The notes under the pieces are model-generated. The model saw only the letters and a list, made by a program, of their open reading frames with translations. It searched no databases and had not been told where the DNA came from. From positions 35,053 through 99,052 of the forward strand of contig SFGN01000008.1 of NCBI GenBank assembly GCA_004556565.1: a stretch of 64,000 nt of DNA. The letters run 5' to 3'. Origin of the DNA: Lachnospiraceae bacterium. GTDB taxonomy: Bacteria; Bacillota_A; Clostridia; Lachnospirales; Lachnospiraceae. Below, piece after piece: positions 35,963 to 44,335 of this stretch (positions are counted from its first letter, which is position 1; each line of letters starts with the position of its first letter). The position numbers and the translations under genes are program-made.

Positions 35963-36227
35963 CGTTTCGTATGCAAGGGTGAAAGGGAAAGAAGACCCTC
36001 GCAATCGCTAATGGTGGGCAGTTCAGGATGCCCAGCCTGAGCATATTTTAGATTCCGCTCGTCCTGCTCGACGACGAGATCATACAATCAGGTTTTTAGT
36101 CGCCTGTCCGACATACACAGAAGTTGCGGCATCATCTCACAGCCGCGCTATATCTCTGTTACTTGGACTTGTTAAACATACAATCCACACCCGCACAATC
36201 GTTAAACATGCGAAAGCGAGGGAAGTA
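35963..36227 (-). promoter_or_regulatory. Structured leader region upstream of the structural genes
   Basis: No convincing gene lies here. On the minus strand at least four stem-loops can be drawn: GCGGC/GCCGC inside ACAGA/TCTGT (about 36160-36122), GTCG/CGAC (36112-36099), CTCGTC/GACGAG (36080-36060) and TGGGCA/TGCCCA (36040-36016). A terminator follows at once. The string ATGTTTAAC occurs twice (36209-36201 and 36179-36171). No good sigma-70 promoter was found. It may be a 5' leader, a promoter for the phage polymerase, or the packaging site. A TTG ORF (36087-35899) runs through the terminator and is doubtful. Confidence 0.45.
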
Positions 36228-37238
36228 TTATTTGTAATCTATAAAATGTTCACCATAGAGAGCGTTCAACTCATCAAACACATGCCCCATGCCAAGACCA
36301 TCCTTATTCGGTTTCCAGATACCATCCTCGTCGTATTCGCCCCCTCCTATGCAGTACTGGTACTGCTTTGGGTGAGTTTCTGCAAGGCGCTGGAAGCGGG
36401 TAGGACATTTATCATGATGGCAACCAAATCCGCAAAATATACAACCAGTACGAGTGGCACCGGTAGTACGCACTATACCATTCTCGTCCTCTACAATATC
36501 TCCGTAAACCGAACAATATGGGATGCTGTAATCTCGTAAATACCGCAACACATCCTGCTCTGTCCAAAACGACAAAGGTTTAGACACGGGTACTTGACTA
36601 TCAAAAGCATTACACCCAACAGTCATCCACGCCTGTTTGCGCAGCATACTCTCAGTTGCCATCGTGCCTACATATGGACGCGAACCGGTACGCCGTTCAA
36701 AGTCTCGCATAGGTGTTTCTTTCATAATCAAACAACACTTATGCGAGAACGAGATAGGCAAATCCGCCATAGGTTTATACTTAACATAATGACTTGCTTT
36801 AAATTTAGAATGTGACCCATCAACATTTACCGCATTTAAAGCTCGTATTGCCCATCCTGAACCCCGCTGTGCATAATATAGTTTGTGGGACACTTCTTTG
36901 CTGATACACGGATACCCAAACTTCCGAATTACCTCATCAAACCGCATTTTAGGGCGCAAAATAGTTACATTTTCATGCTCTTTCACAAACGCCTGTATTT
37001 CGGGATACTCTAATCCAGTATTAACAAACACCGCTGGTACATCTGGATACATTTTTCGCACTATATCTAAAAGTACAGTGCTATCTTTGCCTCCACTAAA
37101 TGAAACATAAACCTGGCCATCCCAATAGTCATACCATTCCTGAATACGCCGCTGCGTCATAATAACTTTTTGCTCAAGCGGCAACGACTGCATCTGGGCT
37201 AAATCATATGATGTATGCTTATTTTTCTGTTCACCCAT
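36228..37238 (-). CDS. PAPS reductase-family protein
   Basis: 336 residues. The PP-loop SGGKDSTVLLDIV sits near residue 50, followed by PAVFVNTGLEYPEI. Later sites include SHKCCLIMKETPMRDFE and a Cys cluster in RTGCIFCGFGCHHDKCPT, as in phage members of the phosphoadenosine phosphosulfate reductase family. The PP-loop binds and activates a nucleotide; the acceptor is unknown. No dnd-type neighbours are present, so DNA phosphorothioation is not supported. It is four bases from the phosphoesterase gene and may act in the same modification or nucleotide pathway. Confidence 0.85.
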   Translation of the reverse strand: MGEQKNKHTSYDLAQMQSLPLEQKVIMTQRRIQEWYDYWDGQVYVSFSGGKDSTVLLDIVRKMYPDVPAVFVNTGLEYPEIQAFVKEHENVTILRPKMRFDEVIRKFGYPCISKEVSHKLYYAQRGSGWAIRALNAVNVDGSHSKFKASHYVKYKPMADLPISFSHKCCLIMKETPMRDFERRTGSRPYVGTMATESMLRKQAWMTVGCNAFDSQVPVSKPLSFWTEQDVLRYLRDYSIPYCSVYGDIVEDENGIVRTTGATRTGCIFCGFGCHHDKCPTRFQRLAETHPKQYQYCIGGGEYDEDGIWKPNKDGLGMGHVFDELNALYGEHFIDYK

Positions 37239-37241
37239 ACT

Positions 37242-38438
37242 CTATATCAGCCTCACTGGATACATGGCCTCAATACCACAATCCGAACACACACATACGG
37301 TCTGTGACGGCTTGCCACCCAACCTATGTTCAAGCGTAAACTGGTCGCCACCACCAGATAAACAGCCACTCTGTATACAAGCAACGCCATTCACATCCAT
37401 ATACGCCGGGGTGTGCTTATGCGCTGTTACCACAGCAGAGGGAATAACCCCCAAAAATGAAAACAGCTTTGCCATACCTGCTTCAGTAAACGTATCAAAA
37501 TCTCCGTGATTAACCAGATATACCTTGCCACGTATTTCCATCATATCCAGCGTGTCATTAAAGGCCTCACTGAACGGCCAAAACTCCACATTCTCACAAT
37601 GCTTGAGTTCTGATTTAGCGTGCCAACCTACCAATATATCCAAACGTTCACCCAACACCGCATCTTTCTTATTAGGGTTAATACGTGAATGATTACCTGC
37701 CACAGACGACACATACACATGCTCAAATATTGTTGACAACTCGTGCAAAAAGCCAGACAACATTTCACCAGCTAACATAACCTGCTCAATCACATTTTCT
37801 CGATTCTCTATAGCTATAACCGAATGCGGAGCACCGCTTATCATGTCTCCCAAAATTGCAACATGGGCGTTGACGGCGTTATGCCGCCTCTGAATATCTC
37901 GGATGCTACATAAATATTGTGACAATCGACTAAGGGCTATATCGCTATTGTACTTGCCTGTATAACTGTCAAAAGCCATACCAATATGCCAATCACTGAC
38001 ACATATCAACAAGTCACAACTACCATTAATCTGAGGTGTAGTTGTAACAGGGAACCTGACCTTGCCCAACTCAGCCAACCTTTGTTCCCAGATTTCATTA
38101 TTGACTTCATAACGGGCGTGCTCACGCAGCTCTTTATTGAGTGCTACGCGCTCGTCCCGAAGCTTCATGCGTTCTTTTATAATTTCCTGCTTGCTCTGAC
38201 GCAGACGCTCATCATCATCGCAAAACTCCTGTTTCTCAAAAACCGCCTGCCACTTCTTGCCAGCCGCATAGTGCTTCCGCCATACGCTCACGGTCTTTTC
38301 CTCGCCGCACTCCTCATTGAGAATGGGAGTAAGTGCTTCCCACGTCTCGTCTATCAGGCCATCATCCTTAGCCTTACCAATACGGTAAAGGTATTCTTCG
38401 TCCAATAACTCATCGGGGCGACGTTTCAAATCAACCAT
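37242..38438 (-). CDS. Calcineurin-like metallophosphoesterase
   Basis: 398 residues from ATG 38438, overlapping the upstream stop, with AAGGAG upstream. An N-terminal helical half (about 1-140) is rich in charged residues (KQEIIKERMKLRDERVALNK). The metal-site motifs follow in order: SDWHIGMAF, ILGDMISG, VAGNHSRINP, LVNHGDFD and TAHKHTPAY. All key residues of the family are present, so it is likely active. It may be a nuclease or a phosphatase. It is in one operon with the PAPS reductase-like gene. Confidence 0.88.
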   Translation of the reverse strand: MVDLKRRPDELLDEEYLYRIGKAKDDGLIDETWEALTPILNEECGEEKTVSVWRKHYAAGKKWQAVFEKQEFCDDDERLRQSKQEIIKERMKLRDERVALNKELREHARYEVNNEIWEQRLAELGKVRFPVTTTPQINGSCDLLICVSDWHIGMAFDSYTGKYNSDIALSRLSQYLCSIRDIQRRHNAVNAHVAILGDMISGAPHSVIAIENRENVIEQVMLAGEMLSGFLHELSTIFEHVYVSSVAGNHSRINPNKKDAVLGERLDILVGWHAKSELKHCENVEFWPFSEAFNDTLDMMEIRGKVYLVNHGDFDTFTEAGMAKLFSFLGVIPSAVVTAHKHTPAYMDVNGVACIQSGCLSGGGDQFTLEHRLGGKPSQTVCVCSDCGIEAMYPVRLI

Positions 38439-38676
38439 GACGCCTTTGCTCCTTGTGATATTGGTCGAGAAGACGAGCGGTGAGCCTATCTTCAGGCACC
38501 ACAAATTTCTTCTTGCGGGCGTTGGCGTATTTGTTCAACACAACTACATGTACGCCATGATCACGAAGATACAGGGATTCCTCACGGGAAACGTTAATCA
38601 AAAAATCAGTCCTTTTCGTATCAAAATTAGGGGAAAGACGTGGGTCTCTCCCCTTATGCGTAATAATTTTTATCAA
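38431..38676 (-). CDS. Small basic protein
   Basis: 81 residues from a TTG at 38676. There is no clear ribosome site, so the start may be wrong. Sequence includes PRLSPNFDTKRTDFLINVSR and ends RLLDQYHKEQRRHG. The end overlaps the phosphoesterase start and supplies its ribosome site. It is the first gene after the RNA polymerase. No family was recognised. Confidence 0.65.
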   Translation of the reverse strand: MIKIITHKGRDPRLSPNFDTKRTDFLINVSREESLYLRDHGVHVVVLNKYANARKKKFVVPEDRLTARLLDQYHKEQRRHG

Positions 38677-38729
38677 AATTGGATTAAAAACATGAAAAAA
38701 CAGCTAAATACCTACGAAAAATCACAGCG

Positions 38730-39497
38730 TTACATATGTCTGAATTTTTGTACCCGTAACCGTGTTTTTTCTTTTTTTAAGTCACACTGACAACGATTGC
38801 ACCGTACCTTGGAATTGTTGCGTATATCCACAAAAAACTCTTCACCGCAATCCACGCAATACATAGACTTAACATTGTGATGTCTTGTACCACAATAAGG
38901 GCAAGTGGCGGCATCATCAATAGGTGTGAAGCGGTTGTAACATTTCTGGCAGAGTATATCATCCCTCTCTGACAGATTCTTTTGTAGATTCTCTAATACC
39001 ATATCCCCAAAAGCTCCCCAGAACGCCGCCTTACGCACCGCGCTGGTTAACCCAAAAATGCCTAATATGATAGCATCCACAACATATTGGGGATTATCAC
39101 GTCCCTCAAACATCTTCCGCCGCAACTCTTGATACTGATAGGTGTAACGATCAACGCCATCCTCATCAACATTACCAACTGTTCGGACAGCCATTTTGCC
39201 GGACAGCTCTTTATACTGCGCTATAATCTCATCAACCTCAGCGGTGCGCTCCAAGCCTGGATTATTCATCAATATATGATAATCAAACCTGCCACCCTTG
39301 CGCTGATTAAAGTTAAACTTGAATTTGGGCACTATATCTAATAACCGATTCACAGGACTACCGTTACGAGGCTCGACCTGTTCCTCAGCCTTATTCTTAG
39401 CATACACGAAATAATGAGGTACTTTCATGCGCGTCGCCTTACTTATCTGTTCTGCTATGTCCTTCGGAGCTACAGACTTATATAAGGTTTTGGCATA
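38730..39497 (-). CDS. Phage RNA polymerase, exon 3 (C-terminal part)
   Basis: This exon begins at TAT (39497) just after the G that ends intron 2 and gives 255 residues. The join reads NNEVID/YAKTLYKS, matching the conserved helix that follows the active site in QDE-1-type polymerases (VDFxKTG). It ends with a zinc ribbon: CQKC, CPYC, CVDC and CNRC, near the C-terminus, followed by a basic tail (KKEKTRLRVQKF). The ATG at 39428 is internal and not a start. Frame, splice logic and family pattern agree. Confidence 0.82.
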   Translation of the reverse strand, partial: YAKTLYKSVAPKDIAEQISKATRMKVPHYFVYAKNKAEEQVEPRNGSPVNRLLDIVPKFKFNFNQRKGGRFDYHILMNNPGLERTAEVDEIIAQYKELSGKMAVRTVGNVDEDGVDRYTYQYQELRRKMFEGRDNPQYVVDAIILGIFGLTSAVRKAAFWGAFGDMVLENLQKNLSERDDILCQKCYNRFTPIDDAATCPYCGTRHHNVKSMYCVDCGEEFFVDIRNNSKVRCNRCQCDLKKEKTRLRVQKFRHM

Positions 39498-39815
39498 CTT
39501 TTACTACCCTCGGTTTCCCGATATTTCAATAGGGGAATAGACTATATCTTCACCTGCCATTGGCAGGGGCCAGCACTTCGCAAGCCGGAATTGCACCAGC
39601 TCACTACTTCCTCTCGGAATAGTCGTTGTACTTTTCTCCGCATAGAGACTTAGCACAGGATTGTCATATAGCATTTACTATGTAGATTTCCCCTGTTAGC
39701 CAGACCGCAAGCGACCATTTCCTGCCGCGCCAATCACTCGTCAGTCTGACACCCTGCATATGCAGGTTCACTGGCTTATCAACCACGCGTCACCACGTGG
39801 CGTGACTAAATTTTA
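39498..39815 (-). ncRNA. Group I intron 2 in the RNA polymerase gene
   Basis: 318 bases. The 5' exon ends in U (GTTATTGAT) and the intron ends in G (GTAAAAG). The catalytic core strings are visible: AACAGGGGAAAT with AATCCTGTGC (P4-P5 region), CAACGACTA and AAGATATAGTCT (P7 strands GACTA/TAGTC). P1 would be TGAU with GUCA, with the U-G wobble at the splice site. Removing it joins NNEVID to YAKTLYK in frame. There is no open reading frame for a homing endonuclease inside. The core is very like intron 1. Confidence 0.88.
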
Positions 39816-40088
39816 ATCAATAACCTCATTATTCCGATAACACAACCGCTTTATCGTGTCTAAATCCGGCACCGCGCTGTTCCAAATTTTAGAAATGGCA
39901 TTAGAGACAACACCGATGTTACCGCCAGTCATAGCCGCCACCATACCGTCATAAATGCTCTGTGGCGTCACCGGCTTAGACGATGCCTTCCTCATAGGGT
40001 AGAACAGCGGAACAATACCCTCCATGTTACGCTCTGCGGCGGTAATCAGCGTTTTATCGGCGCAAACCAAAGATTTGTCACCGTCATT
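39816..40088 (-). CDS. Phage RNA polymerase, exon 2
   Basis: 91 codons between the two introns. It starts NDGDKSLVCADKTLI, which completes the D-N-D-G-D loop with the last Asp of exon 1. Further on come VTPQSIYDGMVAAMTGGNIG and VVSNAISKIWNSA, the region after the catalytic loop in QDE-1-like polymerases. It ends NNEVID. The TTG at 40091 that opens this frame lies partly in intron sequence and is not a start. Confidence 0.85.
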
Positions 40089-40382
40089 CAACTCGCTCTA
40101 AGCAAGTTAGACTATATCTTAACCATATCGTTTCCGACTTAGGTTCTCGGCGCTTCCACCTGCGGAGTTGCACCGCAGATGTACTCTACTTGGTACAATA
40201 CTGCCTCTGTCACCAAAACAATATCGCCCTTTCGATAGTCGTTGCACGTCCCTTAATAGGTTTCGCACAGGATTAGCCGTAGCTTTCCCTGTTAGCGCAG
40301 CTTGATAAGCTACACACCCCGCATTTACGGGTTCACCGAGTTTTATTTCCTACGCTTTCACGTAGGTTCGACAATGTTATTT
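40089..40382 (-). ncRNA. Group I intron 1 inside the polymerase DxDGD motif
   Basis: 294 bases. P1 is excellent: exon end GTTCGAT pairs with the internal guide GTCGAAC across a ten-base loop, giving a U-G pair at the splice site. P2 is CCTACG/CGTAGG. Core strings are AACAGGGAAAGC with AATCCTGTGC, GTGCAACGACTATCG with a P8-like ATCG/CGAT, and AAGATATAGTCT. The intron ends in G (GAGTTG). Splicing joins MFD to NDGDKSL and so rebuilds the metal-binding loop. Unspliced mRNA gives a stop two codons into the intron. No endonuclease gene is present. Confidence 0.93.
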
Positions 40383-42231
40383 ATCGAACATAAGAATTTT
40401 ACTTATTAAATCATGGCAGCTTGTATAAATACCCCGCTCTCCAAACCACCGTTTGCACTGCTCATTACCGGCCACATTATGCCGTACCGCATGTTCACGG
40501 TATAGATGTGGGCTGCGCAAACAATCCAGCTTCTCAGCGGCAGGGAAGAGGGCGGCATATACCTCGCCATCCTGCAATAGCCCCTTCGGGTTTTTATCGC
40601 CCAGAAACAGAAACTCACAAAATGCATACAAATCGGGTATCAAAAACAGATACTTACCATAGATAGACAACTTACCACCCCAAGCCCACTTTTCCATGGA
40701 TTGTTTCAACCCCCGGAGCGATTCACGGTAATACTTATCTTGCAACAATTCTGGATAAAGTAGCAAGCATTCTTGCGCTGGGGATTTATGCGGATTACCT
40801 TTTGTTGCACCAAGCGCCTTCAGCATGGTACGCCGGTCATTACAGATGTGTTCAAGTTGATATCGTGTCTGCGCACTCAACTTCAACAGCTCATCATCCG
40901 TCAGATCTGTTAATGTTTGGAGCATCTGATAGCCAATAGAGGCATTATCTATGTAATCTTCTTCCCAATTACATATACCAGCAGTGCAACCATACTCTTT
41001 GTAATACTGTTTGTACTGCTCCCAGCTCTCATAATATTTCCAAAGTTTAAACTGACTCTTACAAAAGATAACCTCTATACCCTCAGCCAGCACATCATGC
41101 ACTTGCCCGTAGATATCTTTTACCAGACCATAGTTCCAACCATCCGCCTTGCTCTTTTCCCGGATGAACTCATCAAAGGGGAACGCCGCTATCAATCCCT
41201 TCACCCACGGTAAACGTATCATAGTGTTCTTGCCCCCAGTGAGGCGGGGGAGAACCATACCACATCCATCTGTATGCGCGATGTCTATGTCCATCTCTTG
41301 TCGCGTGATTTGATATGTTTTGTCGTCGATATAATCCACCATACCATGTACAGCGGTTTCCATGTCTTCAACAACAATAGACTTATCAATATCAAAGTCT
41401 GGCCAGAGATCAGTGGCCGAGTTACCCAACGCCAGATAAGCTAAGAACTTATTGGTGTTACACCCACCAAGCTCATTGATGTGGTCGAGTGATAGCCCAC
41501 ACATAATGGTTTTCTCATGCTGGAGATACACATCTTCACGTATAAAGACCATTTTCTTGCATCTGATCTGCCCAGCAGAGGCCGTATATGCTCTATAATG
41601 TACCCCATTATAGTCAAATCCATTTAGTACCATATCCCGGAACACGTCATAATAATAAATGCGGATAATCATAATAGCATCGGTCAACTCATTAGTATTC
41701 AATTGTAATGTTCTGGTTAATGATGACTCAAAAATAGATATGATATTGCTGGGTTTAAGGAACTCTGGTCTGAGATGACGAAGTGGCGGGGGAGAAGTGA
41801 ACGCTTCCCGCAAACGCTGTTTCTCACGACGTTCTTCTATCTTTGACTGCTCAATACGCTCATATATTTCCGGTATCTCTTCCTTCATCGGCACTACAAA
41901 TACCGTACTTCGTCGTACCCGTTCTAATCGCTCAATTGCACATTGCTCAGTGATATTCCCTGAATAATAATCTTGAATAATCTGGAGTTCTTCTAAATCC
42001 TTGCGTTGCTGATTTTTTAGCTCAAAGATGTGCTCTTCAATACTGTGCTCATAATCAGTAAATAATGCAGAAGTGTCAAAACTGTAACAGTGAATCTGAT
42101 TTTGAAGTGCTATATTTCACCACGTCCTTACCTTCAACGGCAACTACGGTTTCCGCGTAGTCCCAATAATTAAACTCTTCCTCCAAATAACGCCACATAG
42201 CGGCTATATGGTCATAATAGTCCTGATTTAT
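40383..42231 (-). CDS. Phage two-barrel RNA polymerase (YonO/QDE-1 type), exon 1, with +1 shift
   Basis: The coding frame up to the intron is open from about 42083. An upstream frame (INQDYYDHIAAMWRYLEEEF...) ends at TTT-TGA (42081-42076). Skipping one T joins SLLQF to DTSALFTDYEH and gives 616 residues before the intron and about 962 in all, a normal size for this family. The last codons are KILMFD, the first Asp of DxDGD. The start is unclear: ATA 42231, overlapping the upstream stop, or ATG 42198. The site resembles the CUU-UGA-C shift of prfB but lacks its upstream SD, so a mutation or sequence error is possible. The enzyme should transcribe phage genes. Confidence 0.78.
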
Positions 42232-42554
42232 TTTCCCTCAAATCCTTTCATAGTCTGAACCACAGTGTTCGTAAACCAACTCTCATACCGCTGAAGATAC
42301 TTGCGTTTGCTGTACAACATTAGGCGATAGATGCACGGTTCCTTGAGGCACTTAGTCGGTTGCACGTAATTGTGTTTATCTGGTAACGGGAAGTACATCC
42401 ACTCATCCTCAAATGTATGTTTCTTAATCACATCCTTCAAATGGTTAAACTCCAATCCCCGTGCCGCATCCACGCCGCAATACCACACATTACCGTCTTC
42501 GACCACAGCTCGAATTGTACCAAACACCTCATGTGTAAAAGTATGAACTTCCAA
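42228..42554 (-). CDS. BRO-N domain protein
   Basis: 108 residues from TTG 42554 behind AAAGGAG. The layout FTHEVFGTIRAVVEDGNVWY, then CGVDAARGLEFNH, fits the BRO-N domain of phage antirepressors and related DNA-binding proteins. No second domain is attached, so it is a single-domain form. It overlaps the polymerase gene start by four bases and may be coupled to it. Role: probably DNA binding or regulation. Confidence 0.75.
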   Translation of the reverse strand: MEVHTFTHEVFGTIRAVVEDGNVWYCGVDAARGLEFNHLKDVIKKHTFEDEWMYFPLPDKHNYVQPTKCLKEPCIYRLMLYSKRKYLQRYESWFTNTVVQTMKGFEGK

Positions 42555-42845
42555 CTATTCTCCTTTCTGGGCACGCGCCTTACGCAACCTGTCTGCTGCC
42601 GCTACCCGTTGTTCTTCCGTCATTGAGCGCTTATCGCGCTTCGCGCTTCGTATGCTAACTGCATTAGCCGGAGCGTGATAAAATGCAGCTATCATACGCC
42701 CGTCCTCTTGTACAATTTTATCCACCTCCCAACCCTGTTTGTTGAACTTAGTCAGATGTGCGGGCACATTCGTATATGCCCTCCAGAACTTGCCTACCTT
42801 GTCATATACCAAGGTAGTTTCCATTTCTTCGGAACAATAGCCCAT
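42555..42845 (-). CDS. Hypothetical protein
   Basis: 96 residues, ATG behind GGGGAGGATTAATCG. A beta N-terminal half (TTLVYDKVGKFWRAYTNVPA, HLTKFNKQGWEVDKIVQ) and a basic helical tail (SAKRDKRSMTEEQRVAAADR). It directly adjoins the BRO-N gene. No family was recognised. Confidence 0.7.
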   Translation of the reverse strand: MGYCSEEMETTLVYDKVGKFWRAYTNVPAHLTKFNKQGWEVDKIVQEDGRMIAAFYHAPANAVSIRSAKRDKRSMTEEQRVAAADRLRKARAQKGE

Positions 42846-42848
42846 CGA

Positions 42849-43193
42849 TTAATCCTCCCCATCAAAATCTTGCCAATACTGTTCAATAGGCCGATATGAC
42901 CACATCACACTGCCGCAATCATCACACCACGGCTCAATCCAGCCCATAGACACCCGCGTGGCAGGAGCGCCGCACCCAGCGCATGTCCGCCGCGATACCT
43001 GCTCATACTTATCCAGCACAGCTTCCACGGTATCATTAGCGGGGAAGACGTACCCAGTCAAGCTGCCCCACTTCTCTTTTAAGTAGACGTCAAAGTCGCG
43101 GTCTCCAATAGCAACGTTTAAATCCGCTACCAGAGACTCACCAAAAGCATCGCGCCAACCAGCAGGCAGGTCATACAAATTATCTAACGTCAT
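42849..43193 (-). CDS. Hypothetical zinc-ribbon protein
   Basis: 114 residues, starting TLDNLYDLPAGWRDAFGESL. The second half holds a four-Cys site, TCAGCGAPATR and WCDDCGSV, likely to bind zinc. The N-terminal GW...FG part is seen in other small phage proteins. Start ATG overlaps the end of the membrane peptide gene upstream. Function unknown. Confidence 0.72.
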   Translation of the reverse strand: MTLDNLYDLPAGWRDAFGESLVADLNVAIGDRDFDVYLKEKWGSLTGYVFPANDTVEAVLDKYEQVSRRTCAGCGAPATRVSMGWIEPWCDDCGSVMWSYRPIEQYWQDFDGED

Positions 43194-43194
43194 A

Positions 43195-43284
43195 TCAATA
43201 CCTCGTTCCGTCGAAAGGGTCGTGGGGAGGAGTGAATAGCAAAATCGCTACAAACAAGACGCCAATCATTATTAAAAACCACAT
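43195..43284 (-). CDS. 29-residue membrane peptide
   Basis: Short gene with ATG 43284 behind AGGAGGATGTGCC. The product is a single membrane span (WFLIMIGVLFVAILLF) followed by a polar tail ending DPFDGTRY. Its stop touches the next start (TGATATG). Small single-span phage peptides often act on the host membrane. The reading frame and ribosome site are good evidence that it is made. Confidence 0.7.
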   Translation of the reverse strand: MWFLIMIGVLFVAILLFTPPHDPFDGTRY

Positions 43285-43295
43285 GGCACATCCTC

Positions 43296-43589
43296 CTAAA
43301 GCCAATCGCTTATTTCTTTTTCTGCTTTGTCCAAGCACTCATCGGGTGTAGTACCAGACCATTCATAGTGTCTGTGTGGCCCTAAAATATAGCAGTATAG
43401 TCGTAAGGTGTAGTAATTTGGTACTCTGCTGGCTTCTACGTCCTCAAAATAATCTGGATAACACACTGTCCATTCAAATGTCCCCTCACAGTTTTTACAA
43501 CACACGTCCTGTTTCACTGCTGCTTGTATTGCATTAAATACCTTAGCACGCAATTCCCAGAAGCGTATGAGGTTTACAGTATCAATCAC
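43296..43589 (-). CDS. Hypothetical protein with CCxxC
   Basis: 97 residues from GTG 43589 (GGAGG upstream). Contains KQDVCCKNCEGTFEWTVCYP and aromatic strands (RVPNYYTLRLYCYILGPHRH). The end TPDECLDKAEKEISDWL is helical. It may bind one zinc ion. No family recognised. It ends just before the membrane peptide gene. Confidence 0.68.
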   Translation of the reverse strand: MIDTVNLIRFWELRAKVFNAIQAAVKQDVCCKNCEGTFEWTVCYPDYFEDVEASRVPNYYTLRLYCYILGPHRHYEWSGTTPDECLDKAEKEISDWL

Positions 43590-43688
43590 AATTTACAACC
43601 TCCTACAATTAGCACCTAATCAAATACATGGAAACTGACTTAGTGGTTATCCATCTATTACCACCCCACACAGGGCACAAAATGACCA

Positions 43689-43862
43689 TCAACCATCGCA
43701 TATATCATCACCGTCCTTCGCATCCAGCTCTTTCATCTTCCGCAATGTCCACTTTCTAAGCCGCCTTTTACTTTGACGTTTAATACGTTCCTTGGGGAAA
43801 CGCCCATCGCCCCGGAAGTCTACCCAACAGTTGGTCCAACGCAAATGATTCATCCTATGCAT
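43689..43862 (-). CDS. Small basic protein
   Basis: 57 residues from ATG 43862, overlapping the stop of the coiled-coil gene upstream. Very basic: RFPKERIKRQSKRRLRKWTL, then KKMKELDAKDGDD-like acidic end. It may bind nucleic acid. A second ATG at 43853 is also possible. The 100 bases after it hold no clear gene. Confidence 0.55.
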   Translation of the reverse strand: MHRMNHLRWTNCWVDFRGDGRFPKERIKRQSKRRLRKWTLRKMKELDAKDGDDICDG

Positions 43863-44304
43863 CGTTGCCACTGATCCCGTCTGCCATGAATCCATGGGCC
43901 TTACAGAAGTCTTCATACTCACGTTTAGCTTTCTCGTAATCAGTTCGATAAATATCTACTTTTGATTCATAATCTGATAAATGCTTTTGAGTACGCTCTA
44001 TCTCAGCCTTGGCTTGAGCGATCTTATGAAGGCAAGATTGATAAATATCCTTTAAAGATTCGAGATGGCTCTCGAGAGACTTTTTCTGACGATAATATGT
44101 TCTCTCACTATCATCCATACCTTTTGGTATAAGATAGTAATTGCGCATGTGATGCATATAGTCACGTTGTAGGAAATTGAGTATATCAGTACCTGAAGAT
44201 TTAAGATACAACCTGGTCTTGTTCCGATAGACTACTACGTATTTTTGTGTCTGTTTATAAATCCTATCTCCGACTTTTGCCGCATCGAATTCTTCTACTG
44301 TCAT
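43855..44304 (-). CDS. Coiled-coil protein
   Basis: 149 residues, ATG behind GAAAGGATAAC. A beta start (VGDRIYKQTQKYVVVYRN) is followed by a long heptad-rich helix (residues about 65-135: RQKKSLESHLESLKDIYQS, EIERTQKHLSDYESKVDIY). The end is GFMADGISGNDA. No family recognised. It could be a scaffold for a small host-takeover complex. Confidence 0.7.
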   Translation of the reverse strand: MTVEEFDAAKVGDRIYKQTQKYVVVYRNKTRLYLKSSGTDILNFLQRDYMHHMRNYYLIPKGMDDSERTYYRQKKSLESHLESLKDIYQSCLHKIAQAKAEIERTQKHLSDYESKVDIYRTDYEKAKREYEDFCKAHGFMADGISGNDA

Positions 44305-44335
44305 ATGTTATCCTTTCTTCGCATTGTAATTAACT

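Noticed and set aside
36060..36114. TGA read as Trp (MSDRRLKT-x-LYDLVVEQ) as a sign of recoding
   Set aside because: TGA is used as a normal stop in many overlaps (ATGA) across the window, and the frame then runs through a terminator hairpin.
36159..36209. 16-codon ORF (MFNDCAGVDCMFNKSK)
   Set aside because: No ribosome site and too short to tell from chance; part of the structured leader.
39813..40091. Separate 92-codon gene with TTG start
   Set aside because: The start lies in intron sequence and the frame is exactly the exon between two group I introns.
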